This document shows, one piece after another, positions 18,593-27,248 of a stretch of DNA of 62,818 nucleotides; position 1 is the stretch's first letter; each line of letters starts with the position of its first letter. The position numbers and the translations under genes are program-made. Where the stretch lies: the NCBI GenBank assembly GCA_905194675.1, contig CAJJTG010000008.1, forward strand, positions 1 to 62,818. The letters run 5' to 3'. The notes beneath the pieces are model-generated. The model was not told where the DNA came from and made no database searches. It saw only the letters and a list, made by a program, of their open reading frames with translations. Source of the stretch: an uncultured Collinsella sp. (GTDB lineage Bacteria; Actinomycetota; Coriobacteriia; Coriobacteriales; Coriobacteriaceae).

Positions 18593-18616
18593 TTAACTTC
18601 ATTTTATTCTAGTTAA
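18593..18616. promoter_or_regulatory. Inverted repeat upstream of the second AAA ATPase gene
   Basis: TTAACT (18593-18598) and AGTTAA (18611-18616) are perfect inverted arms separated by 12 bases, in an AT-rich promoter region 25 bases before the GTG start. Confidence 0.4.
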
Positions 18617-18686
18617 TTCTGATTAAAAGCGATGGTCCGTTATTTAGAGCATCAATTAGGCGTGTGTGTCATCGACATGGCGCTTG

Positions 18687-18719
18687 AATGTGACAAAGGG
18701 ACTGTCCCTTTGTCACATT
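18687..18719. repeat. GGGAC-type palindrome overlapping the trmL stop codon
   Basis: AATGTGACAAAGGGAC and GTCCCTTTGTCACATT form perfect 16-base arms with one central base. The trmL stop (TGA, 18713-18715 on the minus strand) lies in the arm, as for the copy at 13704. Confidence 0.9.
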
Positions 18720-19312
18720 CCCGGAAAGCCTGTTTGGCGCAGAGCCTCGTAGAGGACGATGGCGGCGCTGTTGGAGAGGTTGAGTGCGCTGATGCGGTAG
18801 TCGTCCGGGTTGACGAAGTTGCCGCAGATATCCTGTTGAAGGATGGCCTCATGGCTGTCCTCGGTATGCCCGAGCGATTCCTCGTGGGCTTCCCAGGCCT
18901 CGGCATTATCGAGCGAATCACAATCGCGCAGCATGGGGATGCGCTCGCAGCGCTCGGGCGCCGCGGCAAGCAGCGGCTCGGGAACGCCCGAGCTCTCGCT
19001 GCCAAAGACCAAGTAGTCGCCGTCGCGGTAGGTGCTTTGCGCATAGGTGCGGCGTGCCTTTTTGGTCAGCAGATGTAGGCGCTCGTCGGCGGGGGAGAGG
19101 TCGTTGCGCGCAAGAAAATCCTCCCAGCCGGCATAGGTCGTCACATCCAAGTTTTGCCAGTAGCCCAGGCCGGCGCGACGTACCGTCTTGTCGTCGAGCG
19201 AAAAGCCCAGTGGCTCCACCAGATGCAGGCGGGCGCCGGTAACCACGCAGGTGCGGCCGATATTGCCCGTATTGGCCGGAATCTCGGGTGCATACAGCAC
19301 AATGTTGAACAT
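18713..19312 (-). CDS. trmL: tRNA (cytidine(34)-2'-O)-methyltransferase
   Basis: TrmL methylates the 2'-OH of the wobble base in tRNA-Leu. This 199-residue SPOUT protein starts MFNIVLYAPEIPANTGNIGR, carries FGSESSGVPEPLL (motif 2) and ISALNLSNSAAIVLYEALRQ (motif 3), and lacks an N-terminal extension, all typical of TrmL. An internal insertion (AEAWEAHEESLGHTEDSHEA) between motifs 2 and 3 is longer than in E. coli TrmL (157 residues). The ATG at 19312 is set by AAGGAG four bases upstream. Confidence 0.9.
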   Translation of the reverse strand: MFNIVLYAPEIPANTGNIGRTCVVTGARLHLVEPLGFSLDDKTVRRAGLGYWQNLDVTTYAGWEDFLARNDLSPADERLHLLTKKARRTYAQSTYRDGDYLVFGSESSGVPEPLLAAAPERCERIPMLRDCDSLDNAEAWEAHEESLGHTEDSHEAILQQDICGNFVNPDDYRISALNLSNSAAIVLYEALRQTGFPGM

Positions 19313-19335
19313 GAATCTCCTTGGCTCAGAACGAA

Positions 19336-19374
19336 AAACCACCACGAAGGGGACAGGCACCTTCGTGGTGGTTT
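19336..19374 (-). terminator. Terminator of the CobW gene built on a GGGAC palindrome
   Basis: AAACCACCACGAAGG (19336-19350) and CCTTCGTGGTGGTTT (19360-19374) are perfect 15-base arms around GGACAGGCA. On the minus strand the stem is followed by a run of T, giving a textbook intrinsic terminator after the gene at 19414. Confidence 0.85.
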
Positions 19375-19413
19375 GGCGGTTACGTAGGCAGAAAAATGCC
19401 CGCTTGGATAAAC

Positions 19414-20544
19414 CTAGGCGCGGTGCCAGTCGGTCAGGCAGGCATCGAGGGAGGCGATGAGCGCATCCTTGTCCATGTGACGGCCGATGATGCACAGGCT
19501 CGTCATGCGGTCGCCCGTCTCGTCGTCCCAAATCTGCATGATCTCGGGGTTCTCGTCGATGATCTTCTGCTTCTCGCCCTCGGGCGCGGAGTCAACGAAC
19601 AGACCGTTCTCCATCAGGCGCATCTGGTGGCCGGCCTGCTCAAACATGTAGCACATGTCCGGATCGCCGGTCTGCCACAGCGGGCCCTTGACGCGAATGA
19701 CCTCGTCGGGCCACTCCTGCTCAACAAAATCGGTGAACTTCTGCAGGTCAAACGGCTTGCGGCGCGAGTACACAAAAGTCTCGATGTCGTACTCGAGCAC
19801 CTCGGGGTCGTCGTGCTCCTCGGGATGTTCCATGGCCTCGATCCAGGCGGCGGAGTTGTAGGCGCGCATAAAGTCGAAGCGGTCGGTGTCGAGCAGCTCC
19901 TCCATGGGGACCTCGCCGTTTTGAGCCTCGACAATCACGGCGTCCTTCTGCAGGCTGCGCACGATGGCCTTGAGCTCGGCAATCTGCTCAGGCGTGACGG
20001 TATCGGTCTTGTTGAGGATCAGCGTGGAGCAAAACTCGATCTGCTGGATGAGCAGACTTTCGATGTCGTCCTCGTCGATATCCTCGGCTAGCAGATCGCG
20101 ACCGCCGTTGAACTCGTCGTACATGCGGGCGCAGTCGACCACGGCCACGATGTTGTCGAGCGCGAGCTTGGGCTCGCCGCCCACCTTGGCCTCGTCGCAG
20201 AAGCTCGAGATGGTGTAGGCGATGGGGATGGGCTCGCAAATACCCGAGGCCTCGATGATGATGTAGTCGAACTTGCCCGAATCGGCGATGCCCTGCAGCT
20301 GGTTGGCCAGGTCGTCCGAAAGCGTGCAGCAGATGCAGCCGTTGGTGAGCGGGATGAGGTCGTCGGTCTCGGAAAGGCCGCCGTCGGCGATAAGGCTGGC
20401 GTCGACGTTGATCTCGCCGATATCGTTGACGATCACGGCGGCGCGGATGCCGCCGTCGTTAGCGAGGATGTGGTTGAGCAGCGTGGTCTTGCCGGCACCG
20501 AGGTATCCGGTAAGCATGATGATCTTCACGGGTTTGTTGGGCAT
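19414..20544 (-). CDS. CobW/COG0523 family metal-associated GTPase
   Basis: The 376-residue protein has G1 GYLGAGKTT near residue 11, the family hallmark CxCC in TNGCICCTL, NKTD (G4) and a C-terminal CobW_C domain. COG0523 proteins act as metallochaperones or metal-insertion GTPases for zinc, cobalt or other metals. The acidic stretch MEHPEEHDDPEV could bind metal. Start 20544 (MPNKPVKIIML) has AAGGAGGG upstream. No Zur box or metal enzyme next to it identifies the metal. Confidence 0.9.
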   Translation of the reverse strand: MPNKPVKIIMLTGYLGAGKTTLLNHILANDGGIRAAVIVNDIGEINVDASLIADGGLSETDDLIPLTNGCICCTLSDDLANQLQGIADSGKFDYIIIEASGICEPIPIAYTISSFCDEAKVGGEPKLALDNIVAVVDCARMYDEFNGGRDLLAEDIDEDDIESLLIQQIEFCSTLILNKTDTVTPEQIAELKAIVRSLQKDAVIVEAQNGEVPMEELLDTDRFDFMRAYNSAAWIEAMEHPEEHDDPEVLEYDIETFVYSRRKPFDLQKFTDFVEQEWPDEVIRVKGPLWQTGDPDMCYMFEQAGHQMRLMENGLFVDSAPEGEKQKIIDENPEIMQIWDDETGDRMTSLCIIGRHMDKDALIASLDACLTDWHRA

Positions 20545-20630
20545 GTGCCCTCCTTTGTTAGACAAGGCTTACAGTTGAATCTTATGCCAAACGCCTGCTC
20601 TTATACCCACGCACGGGCAAAAAACACAGG

Positions 20631-20972
20631 CTACTCCCAGGCTCCCCATACGTCGGGGCAATAGCCGACGGTGGCCTTTTTGCCGTTGCGCACAATGGGC
20701 TCGGCCAGAACCTGCTGGTTCTCGAGCAGCTTGTCGAAGCGCTGGCTGGGAGTGAGGTGCTGGATGAGCGCGAGCGTCTCCTCGTCCTTGGCTTTGGGGT
20801 TGAGCAGCTTGTCGATGCCGCCGACCGCCTGCATCACGCTCGTGAGCTCGCCCTTGCTCATCTCCTTTTCCTTAAGGTCGATAAACTGCACCTTAATGCG
20901 GCGCTCCTTAAAATAGCGCTGGGCCTTCTTGGTATCGAAGGACTTTTTGGTGCCGAAGATTTGCACGTTCAT
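20631..20972 (-). CDS. ArsC/Spx-family thioredoxin-fold protein
   Basis: The 113-residue protein (MNVQIFGTKKSFDTKKAQRY) has the ArsC-like pattern: a beta-alpha start, FKERRIKVQFIDLKE, and PIVRNGKKATVGY before the C-terminus. The usual N-terminal CxxC or catalytic Cys is replaced by KKSFDT, so arsenate reductase activity is unlikely; it is closer to YffB/Spx-like proteins. It starts 17 bases after the stop of the upstream flavoprotein gene, so the two are likely one operon. Confidence 0.8.
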   Translation of the reverse strand: MNVQIFGTKKSFDTKKAQRYFKERRIKVQFIDLKEKEMSKGELTSVMQAVGGIDKLLNPKAKDEETLALIQHLTPSQRFDKLLENQQVLAEPIVRNGKKATVGYCPDVWGAWE

Positions 20973-20989
20973 ATTTATGTTCCGCCGTT

Positions 20990-21613
20990 CTACCGAATAA
21001 AGTTGGTTCGCTCGCGATCGGCCTCGGGGGCTTCGATGCCGGCGGCCTTTCCCGCCTCGATGCAACGCAGCAGCCAGGCCATGTTTTTACCGATGTTTCG
21101 CATGGTGGCAAGGCCCTCGGCGTCCTGGGCGGCCTCGCCCGGCATGGCACCGAAGACGTTGTTCCAGTAGGTGGATGCTACCACGGGCATCTGGTTGATG
21201 GTGAAGTACTTGTTGAGCACGTCGAAGGTGGTCGACGTGCCGCCGCGACGGGCAACGGCGACAGCGGCGCCCGGCTTGTGCGTAAAGGCCTTGCTGCCTG
21301 CATAGAATGCGCGGTCGAGTGCCGAGAGGATGCGTCCGCTGGGATGTGCGTAGTAGACGGGCGAGCCAAAGACAAAGCCGTCTGCCTGCTCGGCAGCGGC
21401 AATCAGCTCGTTGACCACATCGTCGTCAAAGGTGCAACGGCAATCGAGCTTGCCGCACTGGCCGCAACCAATGCAATCGCGAATGGGCTTGGCGCCCAGC
21501 TGAAACATCTCGGCCTCGATGCCTTCGGCGTTAAGCTGCTCGGCGACCTCGGCGAGTGCGCGGGCCGTGTTGCCGTTTGCCTTGGGGCTGCCATTGACCA
21601 AAAGAACCTTCAT
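20990..21613 (-). CDS. NADPH-dependent FMN reductase / iron-sulfur flavoprotein family
   Basis: This 207-residue flavodoxin-fold protein starts MKVLLVNGSPKANGNTARAL, where GSPxxxGNT binds FMN phosphate. A Cys cluster (CIGCGQCGKLDCRC) near residue 47 is typical of the iron-sulfur flavoprotein/multimeric reductase group. GSPVYYAHPSG is the second flavin-binding loop. It probably reduces quinones, metals or azo compounds using NAD(P)H. Start 21613 follows AGGGAG. It leads an operon with the ArsC-like gene. Confidence 0.85.
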   Translation of the reverse strand: MKVLLVNGSPKANGNTARALAEVAEQLNAEGIEAEMFQLGAKPIRDCIGCGQCGKLDCRCTFDDDVVNELIAAAEQADGFVFGSPVYYAHPSGRILSALDRAFYAGSKAFTHKPGAAVAVARRGGTSTTFDVLNKYFTINQMPVVASTYWNNVFGAMPGEAAQDAEGLATMRNIGKNMAWLLRCIEAGKAAGIEAPEADRERTNFIR

Positions 21614-21685
21614 CACAAACTCCCTCTGCTGTCGGTGACTTCTGCAGAGGATTATCGCACGAGCGGGCAGATGGCGTGGGGCACG

Positions 21686-21830
21686 ATGCCGGCCCCGAGG
21701 GCCCACGGCAGGCACGCTTACCAGGTACGAGCGGGATACGGTCCAGAGGATGTTGGAGTGCGGGGCCTCGTGCGAGCAGATTGTAAGGGGTCTGGGCGGG
21801 TCGCCCTCGATGGCGAGCTTTGAGGCCTTG
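21686..21830 (+). pseudogene. Decayed IS30-family transposase N-terminus
   Basis: Two frames joined at about 21715 read like the start of an IS30 transposase. ATG 21686 gives MPAPRAHGRH, then a one-base shift gives LTRYERDTVQRMLECGASCEQ and IVRGLGGSPS, matching the HTH of IS30 transposases (RHLT..ER..I.RML..G.S...IA..LGRSPST). Similarity fades after about 21815 and no DDE domain follows. It fills most of the 334-base gap before the small membrane gene at 21948. No terminal repeats were recognised. Confidence 0.6.
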
Positions 21831-21947
21831 GAAGGCGGGCTGCTGCGGCGGCTATGGTTTATACTAAGGCGGTTGCTATCGAGTAATTCATACTTGGTTT
21901 GATTCGATTGTGAATGCGTAACTAGGATGGAAAGCAAAGGAAACTCT

Positions 21948-22268
21948 ATGGAAACAGAGGATGCTGTTTGCTTGATGACTTCGATTGCCTTGATTGTCCT
22001 TTCAATCCAATACCGAAGAGGAAGATGGCTCTGCTCAATTGCTGGATATGATGTCACAAAAAGGGAGAGCGAGATTGATATACGCCCTTACGCAAAGCTG
22101 ATTTCTTCTGTGACGTTATGGATGGGGCTGCTGTTTTTCTTGTGGGCGGTAGAGGGCTGGGTACGCGATTGGAATACCAGCGTTTTTGAAGTTTTGGTTC
22201 TACTTCTGTTCAGCTTGGCCTCTTTGTCGTTCGTGCGGCTCGTTAGGTTTGTGTTTATGAGGCGATAG
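21948..22268 (+). CDS. Small DUF3784-like membrane protein
   Basis: The 106-residue protein has three hydrophobic segments and the stretch WLCSIAGYDVTKRESEIDIR between the first two, like the AGYNxxxKEEKExYD motif of DUF3784 proteins. Base composition is clearly lower in GC than the neighbours, suggesting transfer. Start 21948 has AAAGGA upstream; an ATG at 21927 lacks spacing for a ribosome site. It sits beside the IS30 remnant. Function unknown. Confidence 0.65.
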   Translation: METEDAVCLMTSIALIVLSIQYRRGRWLCSIAGYDVTKRESEIDIRPYAKLISSVTLWMGLLFFLWAVEGWVRDWNTSVFEVLVLLLFSLASLSFVRLVRFVFMRR

Positions 22269-22552
22269 CCAGCGGAAGTGGCTGGACGACAAAATGGACC
22301 AATGCAGCCAATTGTCAATAGAATTTGATAGGCTTGGCTTAACAGATTTACTCGAGGGCATATCCGTGGCGGGGGATAGGTTCTATCTTGTTGAGCACTT
22401 ATTTGCATCAGGCAAAGTAAACCAAGAGTATCGAAACGGTGCCCCCGGGCCCCGGGAGGGACTGAGGGGACGTTCGGCTAACTGCGGGTACGACCTATTT
22501 GCCCAATGTGTTCGGTTGAGATCGGAAATTAACCATCATGCGCCCCATAACG
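22269..22552. other. Low-GC noncoding gap
   Basis: No credible gene is seen. The first 170 bases are AT-rich like the preceding gene. A CCCGGGCCCCGGG tract (about 22445) and a GGGGACGTTC core (22467) mark the return to high-GC DNA. A weak hairpin (CCAGC/GCTGG) follows the upstream stop. Confidence 0.5.
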
Positions 22553-24085
22553 CTAGTCCAGCTTGGTGCCCGGTACCTGCGGCGCCTCTTTAATCAGCGC
22601 ATTAAGTTCGTTCAAAATGGAAACGGGCTGTCGGTCGACGGCGTCCAGATGAAGCGTCGCCACGCGAAGGGGCGGCTGATATTCAAATGAGCCAAGGAGC
22701 ACGGGCGATCCCAAGAACCGTTCGATTTCGTCTGCAACCGCGTCGGTCTCTTCGGGATCAAAGTCGTCGAAGAGCGCCACGAACATCGGTCCGGTCGAGC
22801 GGAACAGACGACCCTTGCCGCGCGAGCAATCCATGAGGCAGGCGGCGCTTTCTGCCAAAACGCGGTCGCCTGCATCAAAGCCAAAGCGGGCATTGACCTG
22901 TGCGATTTCGTCGATTTTAATGGCGATCAAGCCCGCGTTTCGTGCCACGCGACGCATCTCGCCAATGGCGTTGACCAGGGCGTGGATATCGCCCAGACCG
23001 GTCACGGAATCGGTCGTATCTGCCAAGCTTCGGTTGGTGACAATGCCCACATACATGTTGGGCTCGGTATCGGTGCCGTCCAGGCGGTAACCCGTGCAGT
23101 CGCAAAGCGCGTATTTTCCGGCGGTATTCATGACGCGATACTGCATGCAGTGGAAGTGCCACGTGCCGTTTACCACCATATCGAGCTCGGCACGTACGTT
23201 GTCGCGGTCCTCGGGGTGAACACGGGCAAGCCATATATCGAGCGAGTTGTAGGGATGCTGGGAGGGTAGGTCAAAATCGCGCACGGCATTAACCGACCAT
23301 TGCGATTCGCCGGTGTCGAGGTTAATGATGAACGGATAGCGTGTCTCGGAGCTCATGGAGATCGCTTGAAACACTCGGTCGTTGCAGGGGGGGGGTTGTT
23401 CGGTGATCGGGCGTTGCAGCGCATCGCCTTCTTCCGGTTGTTGCACACGGTACATGAGCTTGTAGCGATACATTTTGCGGTCGGCGTCCTTTGTCATCTG
23501 GCGACGCGTATCGCCTGCAAGCGGGTCGACGCGCGAGCAGCCAAAGCTAAAGCTGGCGATCATGGGCGCCTTGCCGTCCGATGTTGCCTCGATAAGATTG
23601 GCACGCGTCCACTCCAGGCGCTGCTCGAGCTCGGCTTCGTTTGTCGTGGGGGATATAAGTACAAATTCGTCTCCACCGATACGGAACAGCAACTCATCGT
23701 GCTCCATTGTCTCGGTGAGTGCGCGGCAGATGCTCAGAATGTAGCGATTGCCCTCGGCGTGGCCAAACTTATCGTTGCAATGCTTGAGGCGATCGATGTC
23801 AATATAGGCACAGGTGAAGGGGGTGCCTTTGCGCCAGAGCTGATCGACATGGCGGTCGAGTCCGCCACGGTTGCCAAGATTGGTGAGCGAGTCGATATAG
23901 GCGCCGTGCTCAAGCAACTCACGTTCTTGTTGCAGGATGGCGAGCGTTTTCTGCAGTTGCTCACCGATGGCACGCAGCTCCGGGGGCAGCGCGGCAACAT
24001 CGAGCTCGGTGGTTGAGGCCCCGTTCGCAAGTCGCTGAAGATGAGCGATGATTGATTGCTCGCCCAGGCGATACGACTCGTTCAT
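22553..24085 (-). CDS. Diguanylate cyclase (GGDEF) with sensor region and degenerate second GGDEF
   Basis: The 510-residue cytoplasmic protein has a short N-terminal coiled-coil-like region, then a GGDEF domain (residues about 60-220) with intact GGDEF at 137-141, which should make c-di-GMP. A PAS-like middle (SSETRYPFIINLDTGESQWS...) follows. A second GGDEF-like fold near the C-terminus has RSTGPMFVALF in place of the active loop and is probably regulatory. Domain order resembles the larger protein encoded at 24212. Start 24085 follows AAGGAGG. Confidence 0.85.
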   Translation of the reverse strand: MNESYRLGEQSIIAHLQRLANGASTTELDVAALPPELRAIGEQLQKTLAILQQERELLEHGAYIDSLTNLGNRGGLDRHVDQLWRKGTPFTCAYIDIDRLKHCNDKFGHAEGNRYILSICRALTETMEHDELLFRIGGDEFVLISPTTNEAELEQRLEWTRANLIEATSDGKAPMIASFSFGCSRVDPLAGDTRRQMTKDADRKMYRYKLMYRVQQPEEGDALQRPITEQPPPCNDRVFQAISMSSETRYPFIINLDTGESQWSVNAVRDFDLPSQHPYNSLDIWLARVHPEDRDNVRAELDMVVNGTWHFHCMQYRVMNTAGKYALCDCTGYRLDGTDTEPNMYVGIVTNRSLADTTDSVTGLGDIHALVNAIGEMRRVARNAGLIAIKIDEIAQVNARFGFDAGDRVLAESAACLMDCSRGKGRLFRSTGPMFVALFDDFDPEETDAVADEIERFLGSPVLLGSFEYQPPLRVATLHLDAVDRQPVSILNELNALIKEAPQVPGTKLD

Positions 24086-24211
24086 GATGGATTGCCTCCT
24101 TGGATGGAACAATGGTTTGTATCTTACTCCCAATTCGGTTTAGATTGGAGTATTAGTTAGCTCATGGGAACAAACGCTCCCCTCGACGGTGGCGTTTTGC
24201 GTGCGAGCGTA

Positions 24212-26929
24212 TTAGTTGTCGTTGCCACCATCGAGCAATGCCTCAAAATCCTCCGCCTGCATGGGGCGGTAGTAGAGGAATCCCTGAGCGTAGCGGGCGC
24301 CCATGTGGCGCAGCATGTTTGCCTGCTTGTCCGTCTCGACGCCTTCGATCACAACGGGCAGATGGAGTGACTGCGCCATCTCGAGCATTGATGAGATGAT
24401 TTGCACGCTGCGGCCCTCATCGCCGTTATCGGGCACAAACGTGCGATCGAGCTTGATGACGTCGACGTTGACGTTCTTGAGCATCGCGAGCGTGGACTGG
24501 CCGGTGCCAAAATCGTCCATATAGGTCGAGAAGCCGCGGGTGTGCAGGTCGGCCGTTAGTTTATCCACGGCCTCGGACTCTCCCGTATAAGCTGTCTCGG
24601 TGATCTCGATGCGCATGAGCTCGGGCGGCAGGTTGTATTGGGCGGCGAGCGCTCCCATATGCTCGGCAACGTTGCAGGCGAGGATATCCACGCGCGACAC
24701 ATTAAGCGAGATCGGAACCACGCGAAGCCCCCGATTGATGCGCTCGCGCAGCCACAAGGCAACGCCCTGCCAAACGTATTTGTCGAGCGTCACCACAAAA
24801 CCGCTTTCTTCGAGAGCGGGGATAAAGGTGGCGGGCGAAATGAGGGAGCCATCCTTGTCGATCCAGCGCGTGAGCGCTTCGGCGCCAATGATCTCGCCGG
24901 TTTCCATGTCGACCTGGGGCTGCAGGTAGTAGGTAATACGGCCGTTGGAGAGCGCGTACTGGAATTCGGTCAGCGTGCGGTGGAACGCGATTTCGCGCTC
25001 GTACTCCTCGGGGCGGAAAATGGCAATGCGCTCCTTAAAGTCGTTTTTTGCGCGCCGATTGGTAAACATGGCCTTGGCCTGCGCATCGATGGTGATTTTC
25101 TCGTTGGAGTCGATGGGGTAGACGCCCATGGACGGCCAGAATCCCACGCCGTCATCATACTTGGCCACGGCCTGGCGAACGCGGCTATAGATCTGATGGA
25201 CGGTGTCGTGTTCAAAGGGGATGAGTATGCAAAAGTCGTCTTGGCCCCAGTACCCTGCGACGCCCATGTTGGCATTCTCGATGTCCTTGAGGACCGTGCC
25301 CACATCGGCGAGCATGCGGTCGCCCTCGGCCTGTCCGTGCCATTCGTTGAACAGTCGCATGTGTCCCATATCGACGGTGGCGATACACCAGGCGCCGTTG
25401 CGCCTTGTCTCGAGAAATTCGTTGGCGCGGCGCATAAACTCGCTGGGTCGATAGAGACCCGTGAGCGAATCGATGCGTTCGGCGATGGCGCTTTTGCGCT
25501 CCACCTCGGGTATGGGGAGGCTGTCGTTGGGAACAAGCCCGCCGGCCGTGCGAATGCGACGGTCGAGTTCGCCTAAAACGGCGGCCGTTTGATTGGTCAG
25601 GTGCTCGTAAAAGGCCGGAACGACAAGACAGACGGGGGTAATGGTGTCGTCCGCGATTCGAACGGGAGCGAAAACGGCCTCTTTGAGATGTTGGATCAGT
25701 TGCTCGAATGCTTCGTGATCCAAATTGTTGCTAAGCACGACGAACTGGGCGTTGCGTGAGCGGAAGACGCGACTCCTGCCGCGAGTAATCGACAGCATGC
25801 GGCCTGCGTATTCGGCGAGCATGTTGTCGACGGCCTCGGCCCCGTAGAGCTCGTTGAGCTTTGCCGTGCCGCGAACGCGCACTGCTATAAGCCCCGTCTT
25901 GCAATGGTCGCGACGGCAGGCATCGATAGCGTTGATCAGCGTGCGCTGCATTCCGAGGCCCGTGGCGGCGTCGACGGTCTCGGCAAGCGAGTGGTTGACG
26001 AGCTCGCCGACATAGAGCGAGGGGACATTTCCGTCGCCGTCGATACGAAACCCGCGAGCACGGCCGAGGATGTAGTCGCCGGCGGCATTGCGCACGCGGT
26101 ACTGCATGACGTGGCGATGTTTGGAGCCGTCATAGATTTGGTCGATGTCGTTGGTATAGGCCTCAAGGTCATCGGGATGGACACGCGTTTTCCAGTAATC
26201 GTGGCAGTTGTCTATATGCTCCGAAGGAAGACCAAGATCGCGCAAGGCGCCTTGTGACCAAAGGGTTCGATGTTTGTCCAAGTTCTCGATAAAGAAATAT
26301 CGGCCTTCGTTGAGCATCGAAAGGGCGTCGAAAATGCGATCGCTTATTTCGAAGTCGTCGGTGTGGGCTTGTGCGATATTGCGTCGATCAAGGTGCACGG
26401 CATGACGTAGCTTGTAGTCGTACATGCGATGGTCGGCATCGTTCGTCAAGCGATTGGGGGCTTCGCCCAGGGCGGGGTCGGCGTGTGCCACTCCGTAGCT
26501 AAACGAGTGAGGCATCTTGGAAGCGTTGTTTTCGAGCAGTACCGTTCGGCAGTGTTCCAGACGTTCGGCAAGGTCGTCCTCGGTCGCAATCGTAGATAGG
26601 ATGGCGAACTCGTCGCCCCCCAGACGAAATGCCGCCTCGTCCACCTTCATATACAGTTTGAGATAGAGGCTCACCTGCAAGATATAGCGGTTGCCCTCGT
26701 CATGTCCAAAGATGTCGTTGCAGTGCTTAAGGTTATCGATGTCGATAAACGCCATGGTCACGGGCAGTTCCTGCTCCCAGAGTTCCTCTAAGGAACGGGT
26801 AAAGCCGCCGCGGTTGCCAAGTCCGGTGAGCTCGTCGGTAAAGGCGGTCCTGATCAGATCGTCCTGACGCTCCAGAAGGTCACGGATGGTCTTTTCGAGC
26901 GTTTCGGTATTATTGCTGGCGTTATCCAT
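24212..26929 (-). CDS. Multi-domain GGDEF/EAL c-di-GMP protein
   Basis: The 905-residue protein contains a first GGDEF domain with intact GGDEF (residues 104-108), a PAS-like region, a second GGDEF fold with RSRNAQFVVLS, a third with GYWGQDDFCIL, and a C-terminal EAL domain with GAEALTRW, NVSRVD, TETA, MDDFGTG and EGVET all present. It could both make and degrade c-di-GMP. No transmembrane segment is visible. The ATG at 26929 is chosen although no good ribosome site is seen; a GTG at 26986 is possible. It precedes the related gene at 22553 by 126 bases. Confidence 0.87.
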   Translation of the reverse strand: MDNASNNTETLEKTIRDLLERQDDLIRTAFTDELTGLGNRGGFTRSLEELWEQELPVTMAFIDIDNLKHCNDIFGHDEGNRYILQVSLYLKLYMKVDEAAFRLGGDEFAILSTIATEDDLAERLEHCRTVLLENNASKMPHSFSYGVAHADPALGEAPNRLTNDADHRMYDYKLRHAVHLDRRNIAQAHTDDFEISDRIFDALSMLNEGRYFFIENLDKHRTLWSQGALRDLGLPSEHIDNCHDYWKTRVHPDDLEAYTNDIDQIYDGSKHRHVMQYRVRNAAGDYILGRARGFRIDGDGNVPSLYVGELVNHSLAETVDAATGLGMQRTLINAIDACRRDHCKTGLIAVRVRGTAKLNELYGAEAVDNMLAEYAGRMLSITRGRSRVFRSRNAQFVVLSNNLDHEAFEQLIQHLKEAVFAPVRIADDTITPVCLVVPAFYEHLTNQTAAVLGELDRRIRTAGGLVPNDSLPIPEVERKSAIAERIDSLTGLYRPSEFMRRANEFLETRRNGAWCIATVDMGHMRLFNEWHGQAEGDRMLADVGTVLKDIENANMGVAGYWGQDDFCILIPFEHDTVHQIYSRVRQAVAKYDDGVGFWPSMGVYPIDSNEKITIDAQAKAMFTNRRAKNDFKERIAIFRPEEYEREIAFHRTLTEFQYALSNGRITYYLQPQVDMETGEIIGAEALTRWIDKDGSLISPATFIPALEESGFVVTLDKYVWQGVALWLRERINRGLRVVPISLNVSRVDILACNVAEHMGALAAQYNLPPELMRIEITETAYTGESEAVDKLTADLHTRGFSTYMDDFGTGQSTLAMLKNVNVDVIKLDRTFVPDNGDEGRSVQIISSMLEMAQSLHLPVVIEGVETDKQANMLRHMGARYAQGFLYYRPMQAEDFEALLDGGNDN

Positions 26930-27248
26930 ACTGTAAGCGGCTTTCTGAGGTCGGGGCGGATTGCGTCGGGCGAGCTCGTTGTGCACATGCGTTGCTGCTC
27001 AACGCCTTGCGTGTTTCCAAGCCCCCGCCTTGCTGCGTCGTTGGGTTTATTTGTCGGTTCGTGCTCTCGGCTGATAACTACTGAGTAGTATAAACAAGTG
27101 TATGGAATTATGTAGGGGTGCCCATGTTGCGGGCGGCCATTATTCGCCAAACGGTAACGCGACGATGTTCGATGAAAATGCGACTGAGACGATATTTGTT
27201 GATGGGTATACTTGTTCCGTTTTAAAACGCAGGAACGGAGATGGTCGC
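26930..27248. other. Divergent promoter region, no gene
   Basis: This 319-base stretch separates the GGDEF/EAL gene from the patatin gene. ACTACTGAGTAGT (27077-27089) is a short palindrome overlapping possible -10 sequences on both strands (TATAAA plus, TATACT minus). Nothing else was recognised. Confidence 0.4.
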
